Source: an uncultured Chlorobiaceae bacterium (GTDB lineage: Bacteria; Bacteroidota; Chlorobiia; Chlorobiales; Chlorobiaceae). Taken from it: DNA of 50,987 nucleotides. Where the stretch lies: NCBI GenBank assembly GCA_903920215.1, contig CAIXLG010000169.1, positions 1-50,987 on the forward strand, read 5' to 3'. The notes under the pieces are model-generated. The model had not been told where the DNA came from. It saw only the letters and a list, made by a program, of their open reading frames with translations, and searched no databases. Both the position numbers and the translations under genes were made by a program. This document shows, in pieces, positions 28,809 through 38,517 of the stretch. Each line of letters begins with the position of its first letter. The first letter of the stretch is position 1.

Positions 28809-30938
28809 TCAGACCGGGAGCTGATAGCCTTTTTCGCGAAACAGGCGGAGCAGGGCTTCAACCACTTCGGTATCGAATAAGCTGCCACGTTGGCTCTCTA
28901 TATGATTAAGGGCTTCTTTAAGGCCTAATGAAGCGCGGTAAGGACGATGTGAGGCCATGGCTTCAAGCACATCGGCTACGGCAAGTATGCGCGATTCAAG
29001 AAGTATCTCTTCTCCTTTCAGGCCCTGCGGATAGCCGCTGCCATCCATACGCTCGTGGTGCTCCCGGATGATTTCTGCAATCGGCAGAGTGAACTCGACA
29101 TCCTTGAGGATTTGATAACCTTTTTCAGCATGAGTCTTGATGAGTTCAAACTCGATTGATGACAATCGGCCCGGCTTGGAAAGTATCTCGGAAGGCACGC
29201 TCATTTTGCCAATGTCGTGCACCAATCCAATAAGGTGCAGAGTCTTGCTCTTCTCTTCGCTCCACCCCATTTCCCGAGCTATATCCCCCGAAATCATGCC
29301 AACGCGCCACTCATGACCTGCGGTGTAGGGATCATGGGCTTCCACGACATTTGCAACCGCCTGGAGGGTGCTCTGCATTGCGTTTTCCAACAGTTTTACA
29401 TAACCCTCTATCTTTTGTTCTGCAACTTTCTGCTCGGTGATGTCTTGAATGATTGCAAAAACAAGGTCTTTTCCTCCGATCTTAATGACGTTGGTGAACG
29501 CCACAATATCACGAAGAGAGCCATTTGCCATGCGGTGTTGAAACAAACTCCGTTTTTTCTTTCTCAATCTTATTTGCTCAATAACATCGCAAACCTCTTC
29601 AGACGAGAAAGTATTGATGTCATGAACACGCATCGTGCAGAGTTCTTCAATTGACCACCCATAGAAATCAGCGGCAGCTTTGTTGGCATTGACAATATTA
29701 CCGGTATCCGGATCAATCACTAATTTTATTGCAGAATGCTCCTCAAACATCTTCCTGAACTGCTCTTCACTCTGCTTCAGCTCATCATCTGAACATTGTT
29801 TTGCCTCACGGGTTCGCAACATCCTGATGCCATAAGCCAGATTGTCAGCCAGTGTAGTGTGCAGCTTTGTTTCCTCAGCATTAAAAGCACCAGGACACGA
29901 AGAATACATCGTCAATACACCAAACACATCGTGACCGGCTTCAAGGGGTAGGCTTAGGGAGGATGCATACCCGTGCTTGATCGCTTCGCTTCGCCATGGC
30001 TTCATCATCGGATCATGGATAATATCAATCGAGGTTACTGGCTTACCATTGCGGATTGCTGTTCCTGCAGTGCCTCGTCCAAATTCTGTATCATCCCATG
30101 ATATGGTAACGGTTTCAAGGTAACCTTCATCCAAGCCTGATTGCGCTATCGGGCGTACTCTTTTTTCCTTGTCGTGTTCTGTATAACCAATCCATGCCAT
30201 CCGATAGCCACCAATATCTACAACGATATTGCAAATCTTTTGAACCAATTCCATTTCATCAGTGCTGTGAATCAGTGCCTGATTGCAAAGTGTGGTGGCC
30301 CGGAGTATACGAGTCAACCTGTGCAGTTCATTTTCCGCCTTTTTTTGCTCAGTAATGTCTGAGAGAATAACCCGGCAGCCATAATCAGTATCACTCATTG
30401 CGGCATCAATACGAACTATGCGGCCAAAGTGAGCCTCTGGAGCTTTCGATAGTGGAGCAGCGTCTGCCAAAAGCTTTACCTCGCAAGTTCCCGGTACTCT
30501 CTTTGTGAACACTTTCTCAAGCAGTGCATCAAGTACTTGATGGTCGTCTGGAAGAACAAGTTTATTAAACCACATGCCCAGTAATCGGGAGCGGTCAACG
30601 CCAAGCAATTTGGTAGCTGTCAGGTTGGCCTGATGGATCGTACTCTCCCTGCCCAATGTCAAATACCCTGTTGGTGCAAAGTCGTAAAGATCAGTGTACA
30701 GAGTGAGACTTCCCTCCAGCTCAATCCTGGTTCGAGCAAGTTCTTCCTGCTGCATTGCAAGCTCTATTTGGTTCACCTCAAGCTCATTGATAAGCCTGAG
30801 CACCTCATCGGGTGAGGACGAATTAGTCGGCAGTTGGCAGTCGGCAGTGCTGAGCTGTTTTTCCTTCAGGCGGTCTTCGGCCAAAGCGCGTAACTCTGAC
30901 AGAGTTGGAGAGTTATTGCTGGGCGGTTTTTTGTTCAT
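28809..30938 (-). CDS. PAS-GAF-PAS-HD-GYP cyclic-di-GMP phosphodiesterase-type regulator
   Basis: 709 aa with no transmembrane segment. The N-terminal helical region is followed by a PAS domain (FAPTGYLTLG to VILSDITEQK), a GAF domain (ICNIVVDIGGYRMAWIGY to LADNLAYGIRML), a second PAS domain (EEQFRKMFEEHSAI to IIQDITEQK) and an HD-GYP domain: HDPYTAGHEWRV, GLVHDIGKMSVP, IREHHERMDGSGYPQGLKG. All metal ligands and the GYP signature are intact, so c-di-GMP hydrolysis is likely. A heptanucleotide repeat lies in its N-terminal linker. It is a single gene with no adjacent histidine kinase. Confidence 0.93.
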   Translation of the reverse strand: MNKKPPSNNSPTLSELRALAEDRLKEKQLSTADCQLPTNSSSPDEVLRLINELEVNQIELAMQQEELARTRIELEGSLTLYTDLYDFAPTGYLTLGRESTIHQANLTATKLLGVDRSRLLGMWFNKLVLPDDHQVLDALLEKVFTKRVPGTCEVKLLADAAPLSKAPEAHFGRIVRIDAAMSDTDYGCRVILSDITEQKKAENELHRLTRILRATTLCNQALIHSTDEMELVQKICNIVVDIGGYRMAWIGYTEHDKEKRVRPIAQSGLDEGYLETVTISWDDTEFGRGTAGTAIRNGKPVTSIDIIHDPMMKPWRSEAIKHGYASSLSLPLEAGHDVFGVLTMYSSCPGAFNAEETKLHTTLADNLAYGIRMLRTREAKQCSDDELKQSEEQFRKMFEEHSAIKLVIDPDTGNIVNANKAAADFYGWSIEELCTMRVHDINTFSSEEVCDVIEQIRLRKKKRSLFQHRMANGSLRDIVAFTNVIKIGGKDLVFAIIQDITEQKVAEQKIEGYVKLLENAMQSTLQAVANVVEAHDPYTAGHEWRVGMISGDIAREMGWSEEKSKTLHLIGLVHDIGKMSVPSEILSKPGRLSSIEFELIKTHAEKGYQILKDVEFTLPIAEIIREHHERMDGSGYPQGLKGEEILLESRILAVADVLEAMASHRPYRASLGLKEALNHIESQRGSLFDTEVVEALLRLFREKGYQLPV
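30825..30845 (-). repeat. In-frame heptanucleotide repeat (AGTYGGC x3)
   Basis: Plus strand reads AGTCGGC AGTTGGC AGTCGGC and then a degenerate fourth unit AGTGCTG. It encodes the low-complexity linker STADCQLPTNSSS of the HD-GYP protein. Because 7 is not a multiple of 3, a change of one unit would shift the reading frame. Confidence 0.75.
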
Positions 30939-31371
30939 AGGGGGACTTTAAACAATTATACCGGCTGTTGCATCAGCAAGATATTCAGTGTTCAAATAAT
31001 CAGCGTTACCGACTCCACCTTATGGCGTAAAATAGCCAAATAAAACTTCAAATAAAAAGAGCACGACTTGCGGGCACTAACCTGAATGTTCTACCAAAGG
31101 AACCCTCCCTGATCACTCATCCAGAAATCACCGTGATGAGCAGATAAGCGAGAAACCTCGACCAATTCAAAAACTCCATCACCCCATTTAACCAGCAAGA
31201 TAAAGCGAGCAACAAGCTCTTTCGTTTGTGAGACCGCCAACAATTGCTTTAACACAAAAAATTGCTATAGCGTGTTATCCGATGATAACACAACAACACC
31301 ACGATGAACGAATTCTCAGCCCCGAAAAGCCGGGCTTTCGTGTTTTATACTTTCTTTGCTTATGTTATGCT
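30939..31371. other. 433-nt gap with a palindrome and a possible 54-codon gene
   Basis: Perfect inverted repeat GTGTTATC-CGAT-GATAACAC at 31272-31291. A minus-strand frame from GTG 31255 to TAG 31091 encodes 54 residues (LVARFILLVKWGDGVFELVE, ending GGFLW) with protein-like composition but no ATG or Shine-Dalgarno. AGCCCCGAAAAGCCGGGCTT at 31318-31337 can form a small hairpin. It may be a decayed gene flank. Confidence 0.4.
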
Positions 31372-31728
31372 ATGAAGCTGGATAGTGATCACATAGAGAA
31401 ACTCCTTGCTAACATCCGCAACGGAATGACCAAAAAGATAGCCTGCACCGTTGCCGATATCAGTACGTCCACCTATTACGCATGGGTCAAACAGGGAAAA
31501 GAGGACGAAAAGCAAGGGATAGCAAGCCTGCAACGCCAGCTGCACGAAGCCATGCTGCAAGCTGAAGCTCTCAGTGAACTTGAGTACCTGAAAATCATCA
31601 ACGCAGCTAAACGAAAAGACTGGCACGCCTGCGCCTGGTATCTTGAGCGCACCCGCCCTGAACGCTATGCAAGACGCACCGTCCCACCTGAACCGAGAGA
31701 GCGGGATGGGCTTATCGTTATCGGGTAA
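31372..31728 (+). CDS. Small helix-turn-helix protein, phage terminase small-subunit-like
   Basis: 118 aa from ATG 31372 (KLDSDHIEKLLANIRNGMTK onward); an upstream in-frame ATG at 31228 would add a non-conserved 48 residues. The first 45 residues form an HTH (GMTKKIACTVADISTSTYYAWVK); the rest is helical with AAKRKDWHACAWYLERTRPERYA, a pattern I associate with terminase small subunits and similar phage DNA-binding proteins. There are no other phage genes nearby, so it is a stray or domesticated gene. Low-strength Shine-Dalgarno. Confidence 0.6.
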   Translation: MKLDSDHIEKLLANIRNGMTKKIACTVADISTSTYYAWVKQGKEDEKQGIASLQRQLHEAMLQAEALSELEYLKIINAAKRKDWHACAWYLERTRPERYARRTVPPEPRERDGLIVIG

Positions 31729-31767
31729 CCCCCCTCCCCCAAGATTTTAGCTGATAACATGTGAATT

Positions 31768-32355
31768 ATGCTCAAAAAAATACCTCTCTGTGTTTTATGC
31801 TTGACACTATTATCTGGACAAGTCAAAGCAGCAACCCCACAAGAGATTCAGCAATGGCAAACTGCTGATAAAAAAAATGATGCAAAAGCTCAGAATAAAC
31901 TTGGTGACACGTATGGAACTGGTACCGGCATCACTCAAGACAATGCCGAAGTGCTTAAATGGTTTCGCCTGGCCGTTGAAGAGGGGGATGCCAACGCACA
32001 GTCACATCTTGGGGTTATGTACTATTTTGGCAGTGGCGTCACAAAAGACTATGCAGAAGCACTCAAATGGTTTCGCCTGGCGGTTGATCAGGGGAATGCA
32101 AACGGCCAGAACAATCTCGGGTTTATGTACTATAACGGTTATGGTGTTCGTGCGGACTTTCCCAAAGCGTTCAAATGGTTTCAAATTGCCGCTGCTCAGG
32201 GAAATGCCAACAGCCAAAATTATCTCGGGGTGATGTACGAACGTGGCGAAGGTGTTCCTGTGGACTATGCAGAAGCGCTCAAATGGTATCGACTTGCCGC
32301 TAATCAAGGGAATGCAAATGCTCGGGAAGCAGTGAAGCGCTTGGGAGGAAAGTGA
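31768..32355 (+). CDS. Exported Sel1-repeat protein
   Basis: 195 aa. Signal peptide LKKIPLCVLCLTLLSGQVKA. Then four Sel1-like repeats of 36 residues, each with the pattern A-x-x-x-L-G-x-x-Y-x-x-G-x-G-V and ALKWFRLAV-x-x-G-(D/N)-A-N. These alpha-alpha repeats are protein-binding scaffolds, often periplasmic. It lies 39 nt after the HTH gene and 63 nt before pgl on the same strand. Binding partner unknown. Confidence 0.88.
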   Translation: MLKKIPLCVLCLTLLSGQVKAATPQEIQQWQTADKKNDAKAQNKLGDTYGTGTGITQDNAEVLKWFRLAVEEGDANAQSHLGVMYYFGSGVTKDYAEALKWFRLAVDQGNANGQNNLGFMYYNGYGVRADFPKAFKWFQIAAAQGNANSQNYLGVMYERGEGVPVDYAEALKWYRLAANQGNANAREAVKRLGGK

Positions 32356-32418
32356 TAGAGAAGGGCATTACAGAAGTAACAAAGCACAGAAATCAGGAGA
32401 TGATAACGGAAACAGGAG

Positions 32419-33231
32419 ATGAACATTGCTGCACAAAAGTTCCTTTATAAAGGCACTGAAACTGAGATAACAGAACACGCTGCAGCACTCATTATTTCAG
32501 AAGCATATCGGGCCATCAGGGAGCATGGGCGATTCTCTCTTGTGCTTGCAGGCGGGAACTCGCCCAGATCACTGTATCGGCAACTTGCCCGAGGTATTGA
32601 TGCGAATACTATGGAGCACTATCAGCTTCAACTCCCCTTGCCGGAAGGAGCTATCAGAAAAGAGAATATAACCTGTATGCCCTGGGAAAAGACATGGATT
32701 TTCTGGGGGGATGAACGATGCGTCCCGTTCGATAATCAAGAGAGTAATTTCCGGATGGCCAGGGAGACCCTGCTTGCAGAAATATCCATTGCTGAAAACC
32801 ATATTTTCAGAATGCCCGCAGAACAGGAAAATGAAAAAGAGGCGGCAAGAGGGTATGAAAAGAGCATCCGTCATTTTTTTATGGCCGATGACTCTTTCTC
32901 AGGAGAGGAGTTTCCGACGTTTGACCTTGTGATCCTCGGGCTCGGAGAAGACGGACATACCGCATCATTGTTTGCTGACAACAAGGAGGCTCTTCAGGAA
33001 GAAGAGCAATGGGTCGTTGCTGTCAACGAGCCTCTGGCCAAGCCACCGGGAAAGCGGCTTACCCTGACTCTGCTGATCATCAACCAAGCACGGAACGTGC
33101 TGTTTTTTACCCTGGGGAAAGAAAAAGCAAAACTTGCAGAGAAAATCTTTCTTGAAAAAGAGATCAGAGTACCGGCAAGCCTTGTTGTGCCTGTAAACGG
33201 TAAAACATACTGGTTTACCGCTCAGCTGTAA
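32419..33231 (+). CDS. pgl: 6-phosphogluconolactonase
   Basis: 270 aa. Hydrolyses 6-phosphogluconolactone. Typical blocks: [15 protein letters not shown] (sugar-phosphate loop), [36 protein letters not shown], and [19 protein letters not shown] is directly adjacent to the ATG at 32419, which is unusually close. The gene ends tail-to-tail with zwf, overlapping it by 10 nt. It completes the oxidative branch with zwf and gnd on the opposite strand. Confidence 0.94.
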   Translation: MNIAAQKFLYKGTETEITEHAAALIISEAYRAIREHGRFSLVLAGGNSPRSLYRQLARGIDANTMEHYQLQLPLPEGAIRKENITCMPWEKTWIFWGDERCVPFDNQESNFRMARETLLAEISIAENHIFRMPAEQENEKEAARGYEKSIRHFFMADDSFSGEEFPTFDLVILGLGEDGHTASLFADNKEALQEEEQWVVAVNEPLAKPPGKRLTLTLLIINQARNVLFFTLGKEKAKLAEKIFLEKEIRVPASLVVPVNGKTYWFTAQL

Positions 33232-34658
33232 ATCCTGACAGCCGACTCCGGTCCATGGGAATGGATTGGATAGAGTTCTGGCGAACACCCTTTAACTGAT
33301 TCCCTTATGGAGTCAACAATCGCCCATGAGTATTCGACGCTGTCCTGACGAATAAAGTTCATCTGGTCTCCGGCAATCGCGTCAAGCAACAGTCGATGAT
33401 ATGGCGTCATACCTGCTTCTGAGAAGGATGTTTTATAATCGAACTTCATGTAAACGGGATCAGTAATAATCGCTTCGCCTGGACGTTTCGCCCCGAACCT
33501 CAATGCGATGGTCTCCTCTGGCTGAATACTGAAAATGACCTGATTGGCTGTATAACTGCAGCTTTCAGCAGGGCCAAAATAGTTCTGGGGAGGGCACTTG
33601 AAGGTAATAACAATCCTGGTCAGAGTTTCAGCAAGGTTTTTACCGGCTTTTACATAAAACGGCACATCTTTCCATCTCCAGTTATCGACATGAAATTTCA
33701 GTGCAGCAAAGGTTTCAACCTTTGAATCCGGAGAAACATTTTTTTCAGAGCGATATCCTTCATACTGGCCAAGAATCACTGACTCTCCGGCTGTGTCGGC
33801 TGTAAACGGTCGGATCGAACGGAGAACCTTGGCTTTTTCATCGCGAACTGAATCTGCAGAAAGATCAACCGGCGGCTCCATGGCTACAGCAGCAAGAAGT
33901 TGAAGAGCATGATTCTGCACTATATCGCGAAGCAGACCGGCCTCTTCATAGAAGGCTCCCCGGTCACGGATACCAAAATCCTCTGCGATGATAATCTCAA
34001 CATTAGCAATGTAATTGCGGGTCCATAACGGCTCAAAAATCCCGTTGGAAAACCTGAAAACCATGATATTCTGCACCGGTTCCTTACCAAGGTAGTGATC
34101 GATACGAAAAATCCGGTACTCACTGAACACCTCTCCAATGACAGCATTCAGCTCACGAGCTGTCTGCAGGTCTCGGCCATAGGGTTTCTCAACAATGATT
34201 TTCCTCCACCCACCACAGGATTCTTTATTCCCTCCAAGCCCTGCATGAGCAAGATTTCTGATAATAACCGGCGCAAGATCGGGCGGCGTGGCCAGATAAT
34301 ATAGAATATGCTCGTAAAGAGCTGTCTCACGGGAAACAGCCATAACCTCATTGTAAAGATCCTGATAACCGTCACCGTCCTGAAAATCCAGCCTTACATA
34401 AAATAGTCTGGAACAGAATGCTTTAAAAGGCGATTCATCAAGAACAATACCTGGAGAAAAGGTTACGAGTTTTTCATGAACCAGGGAGCGAAAATCCTCA
34501 TGGGACAGAGCAGAACGTCCGACACCGATAATGCGATATTGAACAGGCAAATGCCCCCACTCGGCAAGTTCATAAAGCGAGGGGTAAAGTTTACGGGCGG
34601 CAAGGTCGCTGTTGGCACCAAAAATAACGGCAGTAAAATTATCAGGTTTTGCCTGCAT
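33222..34658 (-). CDS. zwf: Glucose-6-phosphate 1-dehydrogenase
   Basis: 478 aa. Active-site block [11 protein letters not shown] (184-194) with the catalytic His; [18 protein letters not shown]. The nucleotide loop reads [12 protein letters not shown] where most members have FGAxGDLAxRKL, so the second glycine is serine, a small deviation worth checking for cofactor use. It oxidises glucose-6-phosphate to the lactone that Pgl hydrolyses. gnd lies 12 nt upstream on the same strand, so gnd-zwf is an operon facing pgl. Confidence 0.95.
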   Translation of the reverse strand: MQAKPDNFTAVIFGANSDLAARKLYPSLYELAEWGHLPVQYRIIGVGRSALSHEDFRSLVHEKLVTFSPGIVLDESPFKAFCSRLFYVRLDFQDGDGYQDLYNEVMAVSRETALYEHILYYLATPPDLAPVIIRNLAHAGLGGNKESCGGWRKIIVEKPYGRDLQTARELNAVIGEVFSEYRIFRIDHYLGKEPVQNIMVFRFSNGIFEPLWTRNYIANVEIIIAEDFGIRDRGAFYEEAGLLRDIVQNHALQLLAAVAMEPPVDLSADSVRDEKAKVLRSIRPFTADTAGESVILGQYEGYRSEKNVSPDSKVETFAALKFHVDNWRWKDVPFYVKAGKNLAETLTRIVITFKCPPQNYFGPAESCSYTANQVIFSIQPEETIALRFGAKRPGEAIITDPVYMKFDYKTSFSEAGMTPYHRLLLDAIAGDQMNFIRQDSVEYSWAIVDSIRESVKGCSPELYPIHSHGPESAVRIYS

Positions 34659-34670
34659 TGTTAGCCCCGG

Positions 34671-35570
34671 TTATGGTTTTTCGCTGAAGGGATGTCCCCC
34701 GAACTCATAACGCAATGCTGCAACAACCCTGTCGGATAAATTCTCTTCGGACCGTGACCGATAACGATTGAAAAGAGAGGCTGCAATCACTGGGATCGAT
34801 ACCTCATGCTCAAGGGCGGCCTCAACCGTCCAGCGACCTTCTCCCGAATCTGCAATACGTCCGCTGAGATAACCAAGCTCGGGATCTTTATGAAATGCAC
34901 GAACCACTAGTTCCATCAACCAGCCCCGAATGACTGAACCATTTGCCCACACCCGTGAGACCTCTTCAAGGTTAAAATCAAAACCACTGGAGTCAAGCAG
35001 ATCAAATCCTTCGCCGATGGCCTGCATCATCCCATATTCAACACCGTTATGCACCATTTTAGCAAAATGGCCTGAACCTGCCTTCCCCATATAACCGTAC
35101 CCGTTTTCTACACACATATCCTTCAGTAAGGGCTCGACAAGATCATAAGCACTTCTGTCACCACCTACCATCATGCAGGCACCTTGCCGGGCTCCTTCCA
35201 GACCTCCGCTTGTGCCTGCATCAAGAAAATGGATACCCTTGTCATTGAGGCGTGCAGCCCTTTTCACTGAATCAGTATAATGAGAATTACCCCCATCAAT
35301 AATGATATCTCCCGGCTGAAGCAATGGGATAAGAGTGTCCAGCGTCGTATCAACCGGATCCCCGGCAGGAACCATCAGCCATATACAACGGGGCGATTGG
35401 AGCATTCCGGCAAGTTCCTGAAGTGAGGCTGCGGGAAGACCTCTTTTTGCGGCAAGAGAAGCTACTGCGACGGCCGAAAGATCGAAGAGAACCAGCTCAT
35501 GGCCGCATTCAAGAAGATGCTGAGCCATATTGAACCCCATTTTTCCGAGACCTACAAACCCTATCTTCAT
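34671..35570 (-). CDS. gnd: Decarboxylating 6-phosphogluconate dehydrogenase, short type
   Basis: 299 aa, the short (about 300 aa) rather than the 470 aa class. Rossmann motif GLGKMGFN (7-14), IIDGGNSHYTDS, DAGTSGGLEGARQGACMMVGG and KMVHNGVEYGMMQ with the catalytic Lys. After strand 2 it has an acidic residue (D30 in LVLFDLS), where NADP-preferring enzymes have Asn-Arg-Thr; by the usual rule this suggests NAD+ preference. It lies upstream of zwf in the same operon. Confidence 0.93.
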   Translation of the reverse strand: MKIGFVGLGKMGFNMAQHLLECGHELVLFDLSAVAVASLAAKRGLPAASLQELAGMLQSPRCIWLMVPAGDPVDTTLDTLIPLLQPGDIIIDGGNSHYTDSVKRAARLNDKGIHFLDAGTSGGLEGARQGACMMVGGDRSAYDLVEPLLKDMCVENGYGYMGKAGSGHFAKMVHNGVEYGMMQAIGEGFDLLDSSGFDFNLEEVSRVWANGSVIRGWLMELVVRAFHKDPELGYLSGRIADSGEGRWTVEAALEHEVSIPVIAASLFNRYRSRSEENLSDRVVAALRYEFGGHPFSEKP

Positions 35571-35620
35571 GATATCATATCAGCATTATTGACAAAAACG
35601 GTCAGCGCTTCTTTTCTGCA

Positions 35621-36760
35621 TCATGCCATACTTCCACATTCACAGTTAACCATCTTCTGGTAGCGATCAATCACGACACTGTTTATAGCTGACCATGACT
35701 TTGTCTCTGCAAAAGCCAGACCGTGAGCTTTAAGTTCCCGGCATCGAACAGAATTACCAAACAGTTCAAGGCATTTACTAAAAAAGTCATCAATATCTCC
35801 TGATCGGGCAACAAGTCCGCCTCCCGATTTCTCAACAATATCCCTGCACCCCCCTTCATTCGAAACCACCGCTGGAAGACCGGAAGCAAGAGCTTCAAGG
35901 GCAACATTACAAAATGCCTCTGTTATTGATGGAAATAGAAAAATATCTCCACTCGCGTATGTAGCGGAAAGTTCGGCTCCGGTAAGATAGCCGGGAAAGA
36001 TTGCGTCGGGCATTCTTCGTTTCATTTCCGATTCCTTGGGCCCGGAACCTATCATTACGAATCTCACTCTGTCAGCATAGCCCGCCTCCATAAACCGGTC
36101 GTAAACCTTCATGACAACATCAATATCCTTGTACAGCACAAATCGTCCGGCATAAACAAAAACAGTCCTGCCGACCGCATTCCAGGCTGAACGAAGTTTT
36201 TCTGAACGGTGAGATGGATCAAAAAGCTCCTTGTCTACCCCTCTCGACCATATCTCAATATTCCTGATATTCTCTCTTTCAAGTTTCAGTCGCACACTCT
36301 CATTAGGGGCAAAGACAATATCACAGCCGTTATAGAACCATGTCAGATATTTCCAGAACGGCCTCTCTGCAAATTTGAGGCGGTAATACTTAAGATAGGA
36401 GGGAAAATCCGTGTGAAAAGCAGATGCCAGCGGCAGTGATTTGTCTTTAGCATAGAGGAGAAATTTTCTTCCGACAAGATCAGGTGTCGAAATATGCACG
36501 ATATCCGGTGCAAATGCATCAAGCTGCCGCTTTGTGTAAGAACTGAAAAAACCGAATTTATAGTCAGGATACTGCGGTACGGGAACCGCAGGAACGGTGT
36601 GAACCGTTAACCCGTTGTGATTATCAAGAGGTGAAACATCAGGAGACCAGACTGTAACCTGATGACCGTTGTTCCTGAATGATGAAACCAGCTGTGAGAT
36701 GGATTTTACTGCGCCGTCCTTGTCCTTGACATAAGTCCCAGAGTATAAGGCAATCTTCAT
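35621..36760 (-). CDS. GT4-type glycosyltransferase
   Basis: 379 aa GT-B fold. N-terminal ALYSGTYVKDKDGAVKSISQL, DIVHISTPD, central VYAGRFVLYKDID (RxxxxK), and the retaining-type E-x7-E motif TEAFCNVALEALASG. It is similar to alpha-mannosyltransferase-like enzymes that build lipids or polysaccharides; donor and acceptor are not determinable. It ends 50 nt before gnd on the same strand. No polysaccharide cluster is nearby. Confidence 0.9.
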   Translation of the reverse strand: MKIALYSGTYVKDKDGAVKSISQLVSSFRNNGHQVTVWSPDVSPLDNHNGLTVHTVPAVPVPQYPDYKFGFFSSYTKRQLDAFAPDIVHISTPDLVGRKFLLYAKDKSLPLASAFHTDFPSYLKYYRLKFAERPFWKYLTWFYNGCDIVFAPNESVRLKLERENIRNIEIWSRGVDKELFDPSHRSEKLRSAWNAVGRTVFVYAGRFVLYKDIDVVMKVYDRFMEAGYADRVRFVMIGSGPKESEMKRRMPDAIFPGYLTGAELSATYASGDIFLFPSITEAFCNVALEALASGLPAVVSNEGGCRDIVEKSGGGLVARSGDIDDFFSKCLELFGNSVRCRELKAHGLAFAETKSWSAINSVVIDRYQKMVNCECGSMA

Positions 36761-36892
36761 AAAGAGAGGATATCCACATAATCGATTGAGTTTTCATGCT
36801 ACTTACAGTTTGAAAACCCTTTGAAGTGAAGCATAATACATCGTGAGTAAAAGGTAACATTTCCCCTCAAAAATCCACCATGACTGTCGAAA

Positions 36893-37363
36893 TCACTTCA
36901 CATCAAGAGAGAGCTTTGCAACTTTTGGATGAACCAGTTGTTTATAATCCTCGTAGGAAAGCCTCAGCAGTTCATTATGCGCTCCGGCATTGAATGCTAT
37001 TTCATCGTCAGCCTCGAGTTCTTGTGAAACATAGACGTGCATGCCATACAGGTTGCCAAACGGGGGCATGGCGCCAAGCTCACATTCAGGAAACAATCCT
37101 GCAAATTCTTTTTCACCGGCAAGTTCAACGTCCCGTGTTTTTGTTAATTCACGTAACCGCTCGAAATCAAGTTGACGGGAAGCAGGCAGAATCACCATTG
37201 CCATTTTGCCGGCAATATTGACCATAACCGTTTTAGCAAGTTCTTTTCCGGGGACATGAGCTGCAGCAGCAATTTCCTGTGCTGTGTAAGCTGCAGAATG
37301 ACTGACTACAAAATATCTGACGGCATGGCTGTCCAGATACTCTCTCAATCGACGAATAGGCAT
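36893..37363 (-). CDS. YbaK/ProX-type aminoacyl-tRNA deacylase domain protein
   Basis: 156 aa. YbaK/EbsC fold: YFVVSHSAAYTAQEIAAAAHVPGKELAKTVMV with the conserved Lys, VILPASRQLDFERLREL, ELGAMPPFGNLYGMHVYVS (GxxPPFG loop). Such proteins clear mischarged tRNA in trans. It stands alone, with non-coding DNA on both sides. Confidence 0.9.
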   Translation of the reverse strand: MPIRRLREYLDSHAVRYFVVSHSAAYTAQEIAAAAHVPGKELAKTVMVNIAGKMAMVILPASRQLDFERLRELTKTRDVELAGEKEFAGLFPECELGAMPPFGNLYGMHVYVSQELEADDEIAFNAGAHNELLRLSYEDYKQLVHPKVAKLSLDVK

Positions 37364-37728
37364 TGCAACCTCCCTTTATTAAGTCGTTCAGTACAAAATT
37401 CCGGATCTTCCAAAAATTAGAGCGTACCCGTATATTTATAATGTATACTGGCCAGAATACGCCATACTTCTATAAATAAACCTGAACTGATTCAACTTAT
37501 TCTTCCAAAGAAGGCTGGAGCGCTTACACCCGAGAGTACCTTGTTATAAAACCGGCACTCAAGCCTGCTCCTTCATGAAAATTACAACCAATAAAAACAA
37601 TAGTCAATAACTTAATGACTGCAGGGCTCCTCAATTTATTCAAATGGGATGCATTAAAAGATTTGCCAATATTTAGGTTGGGGTGATTCCTGAACCCCAA
37701 CAAAACAAAAGCTGCCTCGAGAGGATAT
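37364..37728. other. 365-nt gap carrying a dispersed repeat
   Basis: There is no convincing gene; a 73-codon minus-strand frame (37524-37745) covers the repeat and is spurious in my view. The right third is copy A of the two-block repeat described at 37623-37706. AT-rich TATATTTATAATG (37431-37443) could be promoter for the deacylase gene on the other strand. Confidence 0.5.
37623..37706 (+). repeat. Two-block dispersed repeat, copy A
   Basis: Block 1 (37623-37657, containing ATTCAAATGGGATGCATTAA) and block 2 (37674-37706, a hairpin GTTGGGGT-GATTCCTGA-ACCCCAAC) are both found, inverted, at 48727-48830. Block 2 is identical over 33 nt; block 1 matches 33 of 35. The spacer is 16 nt here and 36 nt in the other copy. 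Confidence 0.85.
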
Positions 37729-38490
37729 CTAACGTTTCCCTTCAACCCATAATTTCAGAGCAGGTAGAGCTGCCCGGTACCCTGCATCCAGAAGATCCGG
37801 CACCTGGTCGAAATCAATCAGGTTAAATGCGGAGAGATCCGGAAAAATAGACAAATCAGCCGACTCTATCTGGATTGCAGTTGCATTGGTAATCGAACTG
37901 TAGAATGCGTTCAGCAGCACACCGATAATATTATTCGGCCTTGTAAACGCATGGCGGGCAAGAAGATCAACACAAATAACCGATTCGGCACCACTCTCAA
38001 CCAAGGGTGAAACTGGAACGTTTTCCATAAGCATGCCGTCAACAAGCAATGCCCCCGCGTAGTCCACAGGCCTGAAAATACCGGGAATACAGCTGCTTGC
38101 CATAACGGCTGATGCTACATCTCCTTCAGTAAAAACGACTTTTTTCCCCGTTCCGATATCTGTAGCAATCATTGAAAGGGGAATCGAGGCATCTTCTATA
38201 TTTTTGTGCCCCAGCACTTCGGTAACAACCTGGCCAAATTTTTTGTTCGACAACAGACCATACTGAGAAAGCGCCAACCCTGAAACATCAAGCCAGTCGA
38301 GATCGAAAGCAATATCGCGTATCTCCTGCCAGCTTTTCCCAAAGGCGAACAGCGCGGCAATAAACGCACCAATACTTGTACCACTAACCATTGAGACAGG
38401 AATATTCAATTCTGTGATTGCCCTGAGTACACCTACATGTGCTACACCAAGAATTGCCCCACCCCCCAATCCCAGACCCGTTTTTTTCAT
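37729..38490 (-). CDS. Patatin-like phospholipase
   Basis: 253 aa. Oxyanion [16 protein letters not shown], nucleophile GTSIGAF and Asp in [10 protein letters not shown] form the Ser-Asp dyad of the RssA/NTE-like patatin family. No signal peptide or membrane segment, so it is cytoplasmic; likely an acyl hydrolase of lipids. It follows the aldehyde dehydrogenase gene by 27 nt, suggesting a two-gene operon for lipid or aldehyde turnover. Confidence 0.92.
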   Translation of the reverse strand: MKKTGLGLGGGAILGVAHVGVLRAITELNIPVSMVSGTSIGAFIAALFAFGKSWQEIRDIAFDLDWLDVSGLALSQYGLLSNKKFGQVVTEVLGHKNIEDASIPLSMIATDIGTGKKVVFTEGDVASAVMASSCIPGIFRPVDYAGALLVDGMLMENVPVSPLVESGAESVICVDLLARHAFTRPNNIIGVLLNAFYSSITNATAIQIESADLSIFPDLSAFNLIDFDQVPDLLDAGYRAALPALKLWVEGKR

Positions 38491-38517
38491 ATTGCTTGAA
38501 CTGAAATTGTTATGCCA

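Noticed and set aside
37524..37745. 73-codon minus-strand frame
   Set aside because: Spans the dispersed repeat and overlaps the patatin gene end; no coding signature.
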